Shown piece by piece: positions 22,692 through 30,892 of a DNA stretch of 39,740 bases. Origin of the DNA: Methanomicrobiales archaeon (GTDB lineage: Archaea; Halobacteriota; Methanomicrobia; Methanomicrobiales; Methanospirillaceae); NCBI GenBank assembly GCA_012516785.1, contig JAAYWH010000010.1, positions 1-39,740 of the forward strand. The letters run 5' to 3'. How positions within the stretch are numbered: position 1 is the first letter of the stretch; each line of letters starts with the position of its first letter. Position numbers and translations under genes: made by a program. Below the pieces are notes generated by a model, which saw only the letters and a program-made list of their open reading frames with translations, was not told where the DNA came from and searched no databases.

Positions 22692-25600
22692 ATGGCATAC
22701 TTCGCAAAAGAGATGCCTCTGAATCCCGACCAGTCTCTCGGGCCGGTGGTAATCGGATCGAAGATCAGGGTTGAGAACAGCGAACCTTTCCCCCTGCAGG
22801 AGGGGAGGGTCGAATTCGTCCCAGGCCAGGAATGGGATCCCCGGTATCTCTCCATCACGAAGGAGATGACTCTCGACCGGAAGAAGCTGAACATCCATGT
22901 CGGGCTTGCAGGCACCGTTCCGATCCCGGTTTATACTTCCCTGATCCTGAAGCAGCAGCCGATCACGCTCCGGGTCACCCTCATCCCGGCAATGGCTCTA
23001 CCGGGAATGGGGATCCCGGTTGCGGTCCCGCTGGTTCCTGTTGTCGATGAAGTCTCCGTTACCATCCCCCCGATCCCGCAACCGGAGCTAATCCTTGACG
23101 GGACCTACCTGGGGAAAACCGATGACGGGAAAGACGGTGCAGAGGTCACCGCAACGGTGGTGCTCCCCCCGTATATCTCCCCTCCTGAGAAGGAGGAGCT
23201 TATCAGGACCATCTCCTTTGAGGTGACTGATGTCAGGAACGGATCGATCACCCTCGGGGGCAATTCATCAGATGCGATAAAAAAGACCGTGGAACTTATC
23301 GCCATCCCCGAACCTGCCTCTCCTGGCGGACGTGTAACGGGGACGGTCCGGGCATCGGTCTCATATAACGGCCTCGTCCTTGCTGGCGAGAAAAGGCTCT
23401 CGTTTGAATCCGGGAAAACCTTCATCCTCAACATCAGTCCCGGCACCCTTGATGTCACGATGGACAAGAAGGGATCCTTCACTGCCAGGGTGCTTGAAGA
23501 ACGGGAGGGGCAGTATTACCCGGCAACCGACGCATCGCTCTCGGTTGAAATCGGACCAGAAATCGCGAAGATCCTGAAGGTCTCTCCCTCCTGGGGACAG
23601 AACGAGCTTGCAGGTACCGTCATTCAGTCCCGTTTTTCCACGGTGAAGTCTTCTGATCTGGTAGTCACCGCCAAGATGGACGATGGCGGGATACAGTCAG
23701 GGACGATAAAGGTCAATCTGGCGAGAGAGAGCATTGGGGAACTAGTCGTGGTCTTCGAACCGGAGTCCAAGACTTCGGTCAGCCCGTTCATCCATGGTGA
23801 TTCGGTCACCGTGAAGGCAAAGGTCGTCCCACCCTTCGGAGAAGCCCCCATACAGGCAGAGATTGAGTTTGCCTGCGCAAATCCACGGGGATGGCTGGTT
23901 GGTCCGAAGGATACTACCTCCGTTGCAGGCTCGATAGCTGGATCAACTGCCGATATTCCTCCCGTCCCTGTGCCCGGTGATGAGGGATGGGAGTCGGTCG
24001 TCTTCATGGGAAACAACCCGGTCCCCGCAGTCCAGGGCATCCCTCCTGCAATGGAGCAGGTGATCGTCACTGCCCGGAAAGACGGGGTGGTGATCGGCCG
24101 GGAAGTAGTCCAGGTCGGCCTGCTCGGGTGGCCGATGATCGTGGTCGACAAGGAACGGTTCAATTTCCTGGCCAATGCCGATACCTCAAGAGAAGGGCGG
24201 CCGCCTGCGGTCACGACCGGAACGGCCACGGTCACGCTCCTGAACCATGGGGGATATCCCTGGAGGATCCGGGTAGAGCCCATTGGTGACAGCAGATATA
24301 TTGAGGTGAAGGAGACCTCCCGATCTCCCACCTCGGCATCGTATGACTTCACCCTGAAAAACCCGGTCCCCCGCCCGGTCAACCAGGAGGGTAAACCGGG
24401 CTGGGAGCAGCAGGTTCTGGTCCACACCTATGCGAACCTTGCCAGTGCGGCCACCATCGAAAACGTGGAGATCCAACCGGATGTGATGGTCCAGGGGCCT
24501 GATATCCTGATCCGGATCCTGCACGAAGGGCTTTTCGTTGAAGCGACGTACGAGTACGATGAGCAGGGGGTCCGGCATGAGATCGTCGGAAAGAAGGATC
24601 TCGTCGTCCGGGTCGACATCCCTTCCGAAGAGAAGTATATTCCTCCGGAAATCAAGGTCAGTGCATTGATGTGGGACGGTACCAATCTTGTCCCGGATCC
24701 CACCGTGTATATCGATCATGTGAAAGAGCCCCAGGAATCAAAAGACAGGAATCCAAAAGCCCGGGCGTACTGGAACTTCATATTCCGGACGATGAACGGG
24801 ATAACCATCGAATTTTTCCGTATTCCTGAAGGTATCACCCCCACTGATTCGGCTCCAGTCACTACATCGATATGGAAGGTATGGATCAGTAAAAAAATAC
24901 CGTCAAACGGGGAGATACTGCGGGGTCATATCCTCTTCTTTGCCAAGAAACAGTTTGACGGGGACCTTCATCCCGATGAGACATACCTGCCAAAATTCGG
25001 ATCCATGGTGAGCGGGACCCCTGCCGTGAGCTTCGAACGCGACACCACCTGGCAGCTCGAGGTCCCGGTAGAGCTTGTACTGGGGACGAGGGGAGCCCTT
25101 GCATCGGAGGATAACATCGGGAGCGTTATCGAGGAGGGAGCACGCTGCCACAAAATCATCATCGAGAGTTTTCCCCAGGAACGTCAGAAAGATCTGGTTG
25201 CCCAAATCGATGCACTTCCAAGGAAAAGTGCAGGAGATTACCGCAAGTTCAGCGAATCCCTTTTTGATCAGGCACATGAGTACTGGGCATCAGAACAGAA
25301 GAGCTACCTTATATGGGAAGGCGTCTGGTCGACCTCAATATGGGTATTGGAAAAAAGCGTCATCGCAGGGGACATCGCGTTCCAGGTGCTTGTCGGGTAT
25401 GCCACAAAGAATCTCGGGCCATGGACCGCTTACTTTACCTCTACCATTGCGACGACCCTGAAGAACGAAGGCGTGAACTTCTATCTCTTCTACGCTGCGG
25501 AACAACGCGAGATGGATGTCTGTGCCCGCCTGTATGTTGAGCGGGAATGGAAAACGTTCCTCGAGGGAGTGGTTACCGGAGCAGTCGATGCCACGATCCT

Positions 25601-27050
25601 GAAGGATTTCAGGATCGAGAAAGTCGTGACCGATCCGAAACGATGTTTGAGAACGGTGGCATGGTTATGGCTATGGAAATTTGGAAGGAATCTCTACAAG
25701 GATCCTGATGCCGGTTACTACGTGGCAATGAAGAGAGCTACGGAGGAACTGGGGGAGGTGGCCCTTGTCGTGGCTATCCAGCATTACGTCAATGAGAACG
25801 GCACGAAGGATATCAGGCAGCTGTTTAAAGAGGCCCGTGATAAGGGATATTTTGGAGGCACTGCGAGAGGATCTGATCCAAAAACAGCAAAGCCCCAGAA
25901 ATCATCCGCCCGAAGCGCCGACCAGAACGCAAGGGACGCCTTCATTCGCGGCAGGGATGCCGGCAAGGCAAAAGTCGAGGCACTCAGCAAGGCAGCCGGG
26001 GATCTTACCAGAAATCCCCATGATCCCGATCTGCTTCGCAGGTTTGGGAAGGCAGCCGAAGCGGTCCAGGGTGATAAGCATGCGATGCACGCCCTTAATG
26101 AGCGGAATCCCAATCAACAGGACCCGTTGCGGCAGCAGTTCAACGATTTCTGGAAGGGAGAGTATGCAGCGGTCGACCGAGCAACACGCCAGCGGATTGC
26201 AGATCAGCTCAATTCCCAGCTCAAACCCGGGGATACGCCATACACTGTTGACGATATCGCAGTTGCAGGAGTGACAAATACCCCGCCCAAAAGTCCGGCT
26301 GAGGACAGCGTCAAGTCGACCTATGACCGGGATGTCACCTACCGGGACAACCGCACGGGAAAGGATGTAAAAACCGGGATCTCGCGGGATATCTATAATG
26401 AAGAATTTTACCGGCAGCGGCACAATGGGGAGCTGCCAATGAAGAATGAAGGTGGGGGGCAGGTGGTTGACAGGGATGCGGTCAATACCTTCGCAGAGCA
26501 CTGCGACCAGACGGTTACCGACCGGTATCACCCCGATGCCTATGGCGGTGGGCCGGAGGATATCGGGCCCGCCGTCGACCCGAAGCAAAAGGGGGTGCCA
26601 TTCAAGGATGTTGAGGCGACTGCGAAGGCGATGGAATACAAGGTCGAAGAATGGTACAACCGGGCCCAAAAGGCCGAACTCGCCGGAGATCATATCGCAG
26701 CAGAGGGATACAAGGAGGAGGGGATGCGGCAGCTGACAAAGCAGTTCAAGAACCAGGTCCAGGGAAGGGTCGACAAGATCAATGAGATTACGGGAAGCCC
26801 CGACTCTTCGGTTGCCCGTGTGCCGGACGATCTCAAGGCTGCAGTTGATGTTATGAACCGCGTGGGAACGACAGGACCTGACGGTACCATTTTCACTCCG
26901 GCAGATGCTGAGGCGGCCCTTTCAGCAATGAACACTTCGCCAAAGGATGTGGCTTCCAAAATGTCAGGTGTGGTCGAATCGCTCCAGAAGAATGCACCCC
27001 CGGACGTTCGGAAGGCTGTTGAGGATTACGTGAAGACCCTTACGGAGTAG
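22692..27050 (+). CDS. Cassette component BC2: fusion of the B and C proteins (1452 aa)
   Basis: Residues 1 to about 797 correspond to B1 (Ig-like modules, no signal peptide; shared PITLRVTL, GDSVTVKAKV, EGLFVE). Residues from about 806 correspond to C1 (WASEQKSYLIWE, TVAWLWLWKFGRNLYKDPDAG). The junction falls where B1 stops and C1 starts, so this is a gene fusion, or B1/C1 a fission. The long charged linker of C1 is reduced here to about 40 residues. The C-terminal domain (about 1110-1452) has KHAMHALN, NTPPKSPAEDSVKSTYDRD, HCDQTVTDRYHPDAYGGG, EDIGPAVDP and MRQLTKQFKNQ, nearly identical to C1. GGAGG (22682-22686) precedes the ATG. Cytoplasmic; function unknown. Confidence 0.82.
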   Translation: MAYFAKEMPLNPDQSLGPVVIGSKIRVENSEPFPLQEGRVEFVPGQEWDPRYLSITKEMTLDRKKLNIHVGLAGTVPIPVYTSLILKQQPITLRVTLIPAMALPGMGIPVAVPLVPVVDEVSVTIPPIPQPELILDGTYLGKTDDGKDGAEVTATVVLPPYISPPEKEELIRTISFEVTDVRNGSITLGGNSSDAIKKTVELIAIPEPASPGGRVTGTVRASVSYNGLVLAGEKRLSFESGKTFILNISPGTLDVTMDKKGSFTARVLEEREGQYYPATDASLSVEIGPEIAKILKVSPSWGQNELAGTVIQSRFSTVKSSDLVVTAKMDDGGIQSGTIKVNLARESIGELVVVFEPESKTSVSPFIHGDSVTVKAKVVPPFGEAPIQAEIEFACANPRGWLVGPKDTTSVAGSIAGSTADIPPVPVPGDEGWESVVFMGNNPVPAVQGIPPAMEQVIVTARKDGVVIGREVVQVGLLGWPMIVVDKERFNFLANADTSREGRPPAVTTGTATVTLLNHGGYPWRIRVEPIGDSRYIEVKETSRSPTSASYDFTLKNPVPRPVNQEGKPGWEQQVLVHTYANLASAATIENVEIQPDVMVQGPDILIRILHEGLFVEATYEYDEQGVRHEIVGKKDLVVRVDIPSEEKYIPPEIKVSALMWDGTNLVPDPTVYIDHVKEPQESKDRNPKARAYWNFIFRTMNGITIEFFRIPEGITPTDSAPVTTSIWKVWISKKIPSNGEILRGHILFFAKKQFDGDLHPDETYLPKFGSMVSGTPAVSFERDTTWQLEVPVELVLGTRGALASEDNIGSVIEEGARCHKIIIESFPQERQKDLVAQIDALPRKSAGDYRKFSESLFDQAHEYWASEQKSYLIWEGVWSTSIWVLEKSVIAGDIAFQVLVGYATKNLGPWTAYFTSTIATTLKNEGVNFYLFYAAEQREMDVCARLYVEREWKTFLEGVVTGAVDATILKDFRIEKVVTDPKRCLRTVAWLWLWKFGRNLYKDPDAGYYVAMKRATEELGEVALVVAIQHYVNENGTKDIRQLFKEARDKGYFGGTARGSDPKTAKPQKSSARSADQNARDAFIRGRDAGKAKVEALSKAAGDLTRNPHDPDLLRRFGKAAEAVQGDKHAMHALNERNPNQQDPLRQQFNDFWKGEYAAVDRATRQRIADQLNSQLKPGDTPYTVDDIAVAGVTNTPPKSPAEDSVKSTYDRDVTYRDNRTGKDVKTGISRDIYNEEFYRQRHNGELPMKNEGGGQVVDRDAVNTFAEHCDQTVTDRYHPDAYGGGPEDIGPAVDPKQKGVPFKDVEATAKAMEYKVEEWYNRAQKAELAGDHIAAEGYKEEGMRQLTKQFKNQVQGRVDKINEITGSPDSSVARVPDDLKAAVDVMNRVGTTGPDGTIFTPADAEAALSAMNTSPKDVASKMSGVVESLQKNAPPDVRKAVEDYVKTLTE

Positions 27051-27056
27051 AGAACG

Positions 27057-27908
27057 ATGACAATAAAATTCTGCCCGAAATGCGGGACAGCCCTCTCTCC
27101 TGGGGCGAAGTTCTGTCCGGGCTGCGGCGAACAAACCACAGCTTCTGCCCCGGGTGGGCAGGGGTTGCAGAAGGCAGCAGAGGCGATACAAACGGTCTCT
27201 TCGACCATTTCGAAAGTCGAATCTGCAACGCAATCGGCCAAGACTGTTGCACGCACTGCCAAAGATCTCTCCACGATCACCATCCGTCCCCCTGCCCAAT
27301 GGAAGGTCGTGGTTGGTGAGGTGCTCCCTGTTGCCGGCAAGAAGGTGGTCGATGCAGCAGTGTCAACTGCAGGACAGAAGGTCGAGCAGGCGGTGACTGA
27401 AGAGATATCCCGGGCAATCACGGAACACCTTGGGGGAGCGGCCCGGACCCCTCTCCCGGAATCATTCGTGCCTGAAACAGGATTTCCTGCGGAGGAAGGA
27501 AAGATGCCGTGCCCTTCGTGTGGAAAACCAATGATTCGCGGGGAGAGGTTCTGCGAGAGTTGCGGGGCACGGGTTGATGAGGGGACAAAGCCTGCCCCTG
27601 CCCCCTCCCAGGTCTGCCGGTCCTGCGGAAAACCAGTGATTCCCGGGAAAAAGTTCTGCGGGAGCTGTGGTACAAAGATCGAAGAGAATACAAAACCAGT
27701 ACGGGCGCCTCCCCCTCAGCCCGTCTGCCGGTCCTGCGGAAAACCAGTGATTCCCGGGAATAAGTTCTGCGGGAACTGTGGTGCAAAGATCGAAGAGAAT
27801 ACAAAACCAGTACCGGTACCTCTCCCTCAGCCAGTCTGTCCTGCTTGTGGAAACCCTGTCATCACGGGAAAGAGGTTCTGCGGGTCGTGCGGGCAAAAAA
27901 TGCCCTGA
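27057..27908 (+). CDS. Cassette component D2: five-zinc-ribbon protein
   Basis: The 283-residue protein starts 6 nt after BC2. An N-terminal ribbon (FCPKCG...FCPGCG) is followed by a helical Ser/Ala/Thr-rich stretch, the D-family block IRPPAQWKVVVGEVLP (about residues 78-95), an amphipathic helical region, and four C-terminal ribbons. All cysteines of the last four are present, unlike D1. The central two ribbons with their linkers are a near-perfect 111-bp (37-codon) tandem repeat. It likely binds zinc and serves as a multivalent protein-binding tail for the cassette. A terminator follows directly, which closes the operon. Confidence 0.82.
   Translation: MTIKFCPKCGTALSPGAKFCPGCGEQTTASAPGGQGLQKAAEAIQTVSSTISKVESATQSAKTVARTAKDLSTITIRPPAQWKVVVGEVLPVAGKKVVDAAVSTAGQKVEQAVTEEISRAITEHLGGAARTPLPESFVPETGFPAEEGKMPCPSCGKPMIRGERFCESCGARVDEGTKPAPAPSQVCRSCGKPVIPGKKFCGSCGTKIEENTKPVRAPPPQPVCRSCGKPVIPGNKFCGNCGAKIEENTKPVPVPLPQPVCPACGNPVITGKRFCGSCGQKMP
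27612..27833 (+). repeat. Two 111-bp tandem repeats coding for zinc ribbons
   Basis: Units starting at 27612 and 27723 differ at only a handful of bases. Each codes for CRSCGKPVIPG, a FCGxCG half and the linker KIEENTKP. This shows recent ribbon duplication inside D2. Confidence 0.8.
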
Positions 27909-27928
27909 ATTGTTATAACGTCACTGGT

Positions 27929-27952
27929 CCGGAAACTTCCGGCCCTTTTTTT
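27929..27952 (+). terminator. Hairpin plus T7 terminator after D2
   Basis: CCGGAA (27929-27934) and TTCCGG (27937-27942) form a perfect stem with a 2-nt spacer, extended by GG/CC pairs beyond one mismatch. Seven T follow (27946-27952). It sits 21 nt after the D2 stop and marks the end of the copy-2 operon. Confidence 0.65.
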
Positions 27953-28003
27953 GCGTCCCGGATTCAGCTCCTCGCAAATAACCTTGATTACCTCTCCCAC
28001 CGA

Positions 28004-28570
28004 ATGCCATCTATGCAGGGATTTTTCACGTATCTTCCCCTAGCGCTTCTTTCTGCTCTCCTGGTCCTTGCCGGGACCGGATCCGGGACAAATTTTTCTG
28101 ATGATATCGCTGCCGAGGCGGAAGTGAAGGCCTTTTCATCGATCGATAATGCCTCACTTGCCGTATACGCCGGCCAGAATGCCTTGCAGAGCGGGCGGTA
28201 TGATGAAGCCGTTGAACATTTTACTAAGGCAGTAGAAGAGGATCCAACCTGGATGGCCGCCTGGTACCTTAAAGCATACAGCCTTGTCCGGCTGAACCGC
28301 ACGGAAGAGGCATTGGTTGCTGTCGATCAGGCACTCCTTCTCGACCCGAAGGACCGTGACTCGAACAACCTCAAGGCAGATATTCTCGAATCGCTCGATC
28401 GAAGGGATGAGGCTGCCCGGTATCGGACCCTGGCGGGAACCCTTTCAGTGACCGTGCAGCCAACCTCCCCGGTAACGGCCGAAACGACCACAAAAGCGCC
28501 GATCAGCCCGTTTTTTGGCCTTTCTTCGATCCTGATAGCGGCCTGTCTTATCCGGATACGGGAACGATGA
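28004..28570 (+). CDS. Secreted or membrane TPR-repeat protein
   Basis: The protein has 188 residues from ATG 28004 (ATG 28013 is equally possible). A signal peptide (FFTYLPLALLSALLVLAG) is followed by two to three TPR units (SGRYDEAVEHFTKAVEEDP, RTEEALVAVDQALLLDP), a Thr/Pro-rich linker typical of archaeal cell-wall spacers, and a C-terminal hydrophobic helix with a basic tail (SPFFGLSSILIAACLIRIRER). That end resembles sortase-type C-terminal signals without matching PGF-CTERM exactly. Upstream in-frame codons back to 27845 lie in the terminator and are rejected as a start. Probable surface scaffold. Confidence 0.75.
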   Translation: MPSMQGFFTYLPLALLSALLVLAGTGSGTNFSDDIAAEAEVKAFSSIDNASLAVYAGQNALQSGRYDEAVEHFTKAVEEDPTWMAAWYLKAYSLVRLNRTEEALVAVDQALLLDPKDRDSNNLKADILESLDRRDEAARYRTLAGTLSVTVQPTSPVTAETTTKAPISPFFGLSSILIAACLIRIRER

Positions 28571-28604
28571 CGATCACCAGGGATGTTAAAAATACGGAGC
28601 AGGT

Positions 28605-29345
28605 ATGAAGAACCACGAATGGAAATGGGTGTATCTCTCGGCTCTCGGGGTGATATGCTTCCTCTTCCTGATCGGCTATGCAAACGAGGCGATGGACTGC
28701 ATGTCCGGGGGATGTGCGGTCATGTTCATCTCGTTCTTTCTCGTCATCACCTTGATCGCGGTTGCCCTCTTATTCTGGAGCCGGGCAAGGACGGTAGACG
28801 CAATCCTTGCCGGACAGGACCTCCTCGCTCACTGGATCTATTCCCCTGATGACTCGGCATTGAGTGCCGATCGCGAGTTTGCCGAGTATAAGGAGGCGAA
28901 CAAGGCCCTCTTCATCGTTGTTGGGGGCTTTTTCCTTTTTGCGATCATCATCGTCCTGATCTTTGGCGGAGAGGCAGGGGGTCTCACCGGATTGATCCTT
29001 ACCTGTGCCCTTGGGATTATCGCACTTGCTGCCTGGGGCGCCCCGAGGATAGTATACCGCAGGTCTTTGCAGGCGATCCCTGAAGCATATATTGGAAGGA
29101 ACGGGATTATCTACCGGGAGGCCGTGTACCCGTTCCGTTCCTTCCTGAACCGTCTCGAGGGCGTGACCTACCATGAAGCAGGTCAGGGGAATCCGCCCTT
29201 ACTCACTTTTTCTTTCATCCAGGTGGTGGGTCTTTACATTCTCCGCCCTTACGAGGTCAGTGTGCCGGTACCGCAAGGAGAAATGGATCATGCACGGGAG
29301 ATTTCCGGGATGTTTGGAGGGGGTGGGAGGAGACGATACCCGTGA
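28605..29345 (+). CDS. Four-helix membrane protein of unknown function
   Basis: The 246-residue protein has transmembrane helices at about 9-27, 36-58, 103-122 and 127-150. A soluble C-terminal domain of about 95 residues follows (GRNGIIYREAVYPF, LTFSFIQVVGLYILRPYEV) and ends in a Gly/Arg tail. The C-terminal part looks like the PH-like bPH2 domains often fused to membrane helices. CGGAG (28596-28600) precedes the ATG. It is 34 nt after the TPR gene and likely in the same transcript. A partner in membrane homeostasis is possible; nothing more specific can be said. Confidence 0.65.
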   Translation: MKNHEWKWVYLSALGVICFLFLIGYANEAMDCMSGGCAVMFISFFLVITLIAVALLFWSRARTVDAILAGQDLLAHWIYSPDDSALSADREFAEYKEANKALFIVVGGFFLFAIIIVLIFGGEAGGLTGLILTCALGIIALAAWGAPRIVYRRSLQAIPEAYIGRNGIIYREAVYPFRSFLNRLEGVTYHEAGQGNPPLLTFSFIQVVGLYILRPYEVSVPVPQGEMDHAREISGMFGGGGRRRYP

Positions 29346-29464
29346 ATCGATCGAATCCTTTCTTTTTGTCTTCCGTATAGGGGAATGGAATTTTGAATGT
29401 CCCTCCCCTTATCAGTCAATGAAGGAACCGACAACACGGGCACGAAGGAAAAATAGTGGTGCTT

Positions 29465-29833
29465 CTACTCCTTCCCGAAAAAAGCTTTGACAGTGGGCTG
29501 GAACAGGTACCAAAGGATGAGAATGCCGATGGCCAGTCCAATGATGGCACCGATCCCTCCGGAGACCAGGGCAAGGAGGTGGAGGGCAATATTGATGATG
29601 ACAACGATGACCCCTATTGTCCACATCCAGCCCCAGCCCTTGAGACATCCGATACCTATCAGGAGATCGATGATCCCGATGATGAAGAGGATAATTCCAA
29701 GAGCGGCACCAAGGATCCCAAGCCCGATGAATCCCAGCACCGCTCCGCCAAGCAAACCGGCCGTGATCCAGAAAAGCCCGCCGAGGATCCAGAGGATTGC
29801 AAGAATGGTGATGCCCATTGGTCGTTCTGCCAT
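29465..29833 (-). CDS. Small four-helix membrane protein
   Basis: The 122-residue protein is almost entirely hydrophobic: helices at about 8-30, 33-55, 68-90 and 92-113, with a Gly/Ile-rich composition and short charged ends (MAERPMG, KAFFGKE). The pattern resembles DUF2127-like or related small integral proteins frequent in methanogens. On the minus strand a TATA-like CTATATGACATA is centred about 25 nt before the ATG, so the mRNA may be leaderless. The competing + strand frame is Asp/Pro-rich and is an antisense shadow. Confidence 0.7.
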   Translation of the reverse strand: MAERPMGITILAILWILGGLFWITAGLLGGAVLGFIGLGILGAALGIILFIIGIIDLLIGIGCLKGWGWMWTIGVIVVIINIALHLLALVSGGIGAIIGLAIGILILWYLFQPTVKAFFGKE

Positions 29834-30424
29834 GATGGGGGTTTGGACTGATTATGTCATATAGGTTCTTTTCACCCTGCTGCTTCTGTTGAAAGTGAGT
29901 GATAGAGGCTGTCACTCATGAGGTGCTCAATTTTTATTACTGAACCTCCCCAGCGCTACCAACACAATATGTCTGGTGCTGCCTACCCTGGTGGTGCCGT
30001 TCCTCCACTACATCCTCATACTGGTTCCGGTGGAGATCAGGTTCTGGTCAGTCCTGATGTTCTGGTCCCGTTTGGTCTGATCCAGGATTTTTGTCTGAAG
30101 AATTCTGCAAAATAGGTCCACTGGAAATGAAGGTTAACTCACTCTTTTTAACTCCCTGGGAACGGGGATAATTGTCGCAGGGGGATGCGACACCTGCCGA
30201 AAAATCATACCCCTTTATTTCCAATGAATGGAAGCTGGTGTCACCATAATAAACGCTCGGTTTTCCCATGGCTGTGTACGCCGGAAATCCGATCCCAGCA
30301 TCTCTCCAATCCAATCTCTGCAATGATATGGTGACAATGTTGCCGTGCGCTTCCATTGTGCAAATTAATATAATTCAATGAATATTATTAAGATAACAAC
30401 CAAAAAGGGGGTGTTCCGGCAGCA
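29834..30424. other. Gene-poor gap with a hairpin and a divergent AT-rich promoter region
   Basis: A stem TGAGTGA/TCACTCA (29896-29902 and 29912-29918, 9-nt loop) lies behind the start of the minus-strand membrane gene. An AT-rich block (30358-30400) with TATA-like sequences probably drives the TPR gene at 30425. A minus-strand frame at 30048-30356 (102 codons) starts beside that block but has no recognisable domain. No other gene was seen. Confidence 0.45.
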
Positions 30425-30655
30425 ATGGACCTGGCCGATCTCAAGCGGAAACGGGATTGCATAGAGCATGGCGATCTTCGCGACAGCCAGGGCCTTTTTC
30501 AAAAAGCCATTGCTGCCTATGATCATGCCCTTGCCATTGATCCCGAAGATGCTGATGCCTGGTATAACAAGGGGGAAACCCTGTTCAAAATGGGTAAGAC
30601 TAAGGAGGCTGTTGGATGTTTCGAAATTGCAACCAGGCTCTACCTCGGTGAATAG
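30425..30655 (+). CDS. TPR mini-protein (76 aa)
   Basis: Two TPR helices pairs fill the protein: an imperfect one (RDSQGLFQKAIAAYDHALAI) and a canonical one (DADAWYNKGETLFKMGKTKE). No signal peptide, so cytoplasmic. GGGGGTG (30405-30411) lies 13 nt upstream. Such single TPR units act as adaptor proteins or are remnants of longer TPR genes. It has no close neighbour on the same strand. Confidence 0.65.
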   Translation: MDLADLKRKRDCIEHGDLRDSQGLFQKAIAAYDHALAIDPEDADAWYNKGETLFKMGKTKEAVGCFEIATRLYLGE

Positions 30656-30853
30656 GTCCGTGATCCTTGCCATGATCCCCTGTTTTTCTGATACGCTCTC
30701 CTGTTATTCACCATAGTTCAGTTGCTGGGTGCAGCGATGCTGTTGGTGCATCGAACGGCATGACCCCCACAGGAGGCTTCAATGGAGCATAATCGAGAAA
30801 GTATGGTCCGGAATTCTCTCTCTCCACTCTCACGTGCCATGCCTTAAGTGGAA

Positions 30854-30873
30854 TCACCATGATAGTATGGTGA
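30854..30873 (+). promoter_or_regulatory. Perfect hairpin TCACCAT-N6-ATGGTGA before the P-type ATPase
   Basis: Seven-bp arms with a GATAGT spacer end 19 nt before the ATG at 30893. It is either an operator dyad for a metal-responsive regulator or a leader hairpin. No good ribosome site follows it. Confidence 0.45.
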
Positions 30874-30892
30874 GAGGCGAACCGCACTCCTG

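Noticed and set aside
29456-29851. + strand frame rich in Asp/Glu/Pro
   Set aside because: Antisense of the four-helix membrane protein at 29465-29833, whose helices are clear.
30048-30356. 102-codon minus-strand frame
   Set aside because: Fairly protein-like composition and an AT-rich block before the start, but no domain, no ribosome site and no partner; kept only as a note for the gap.
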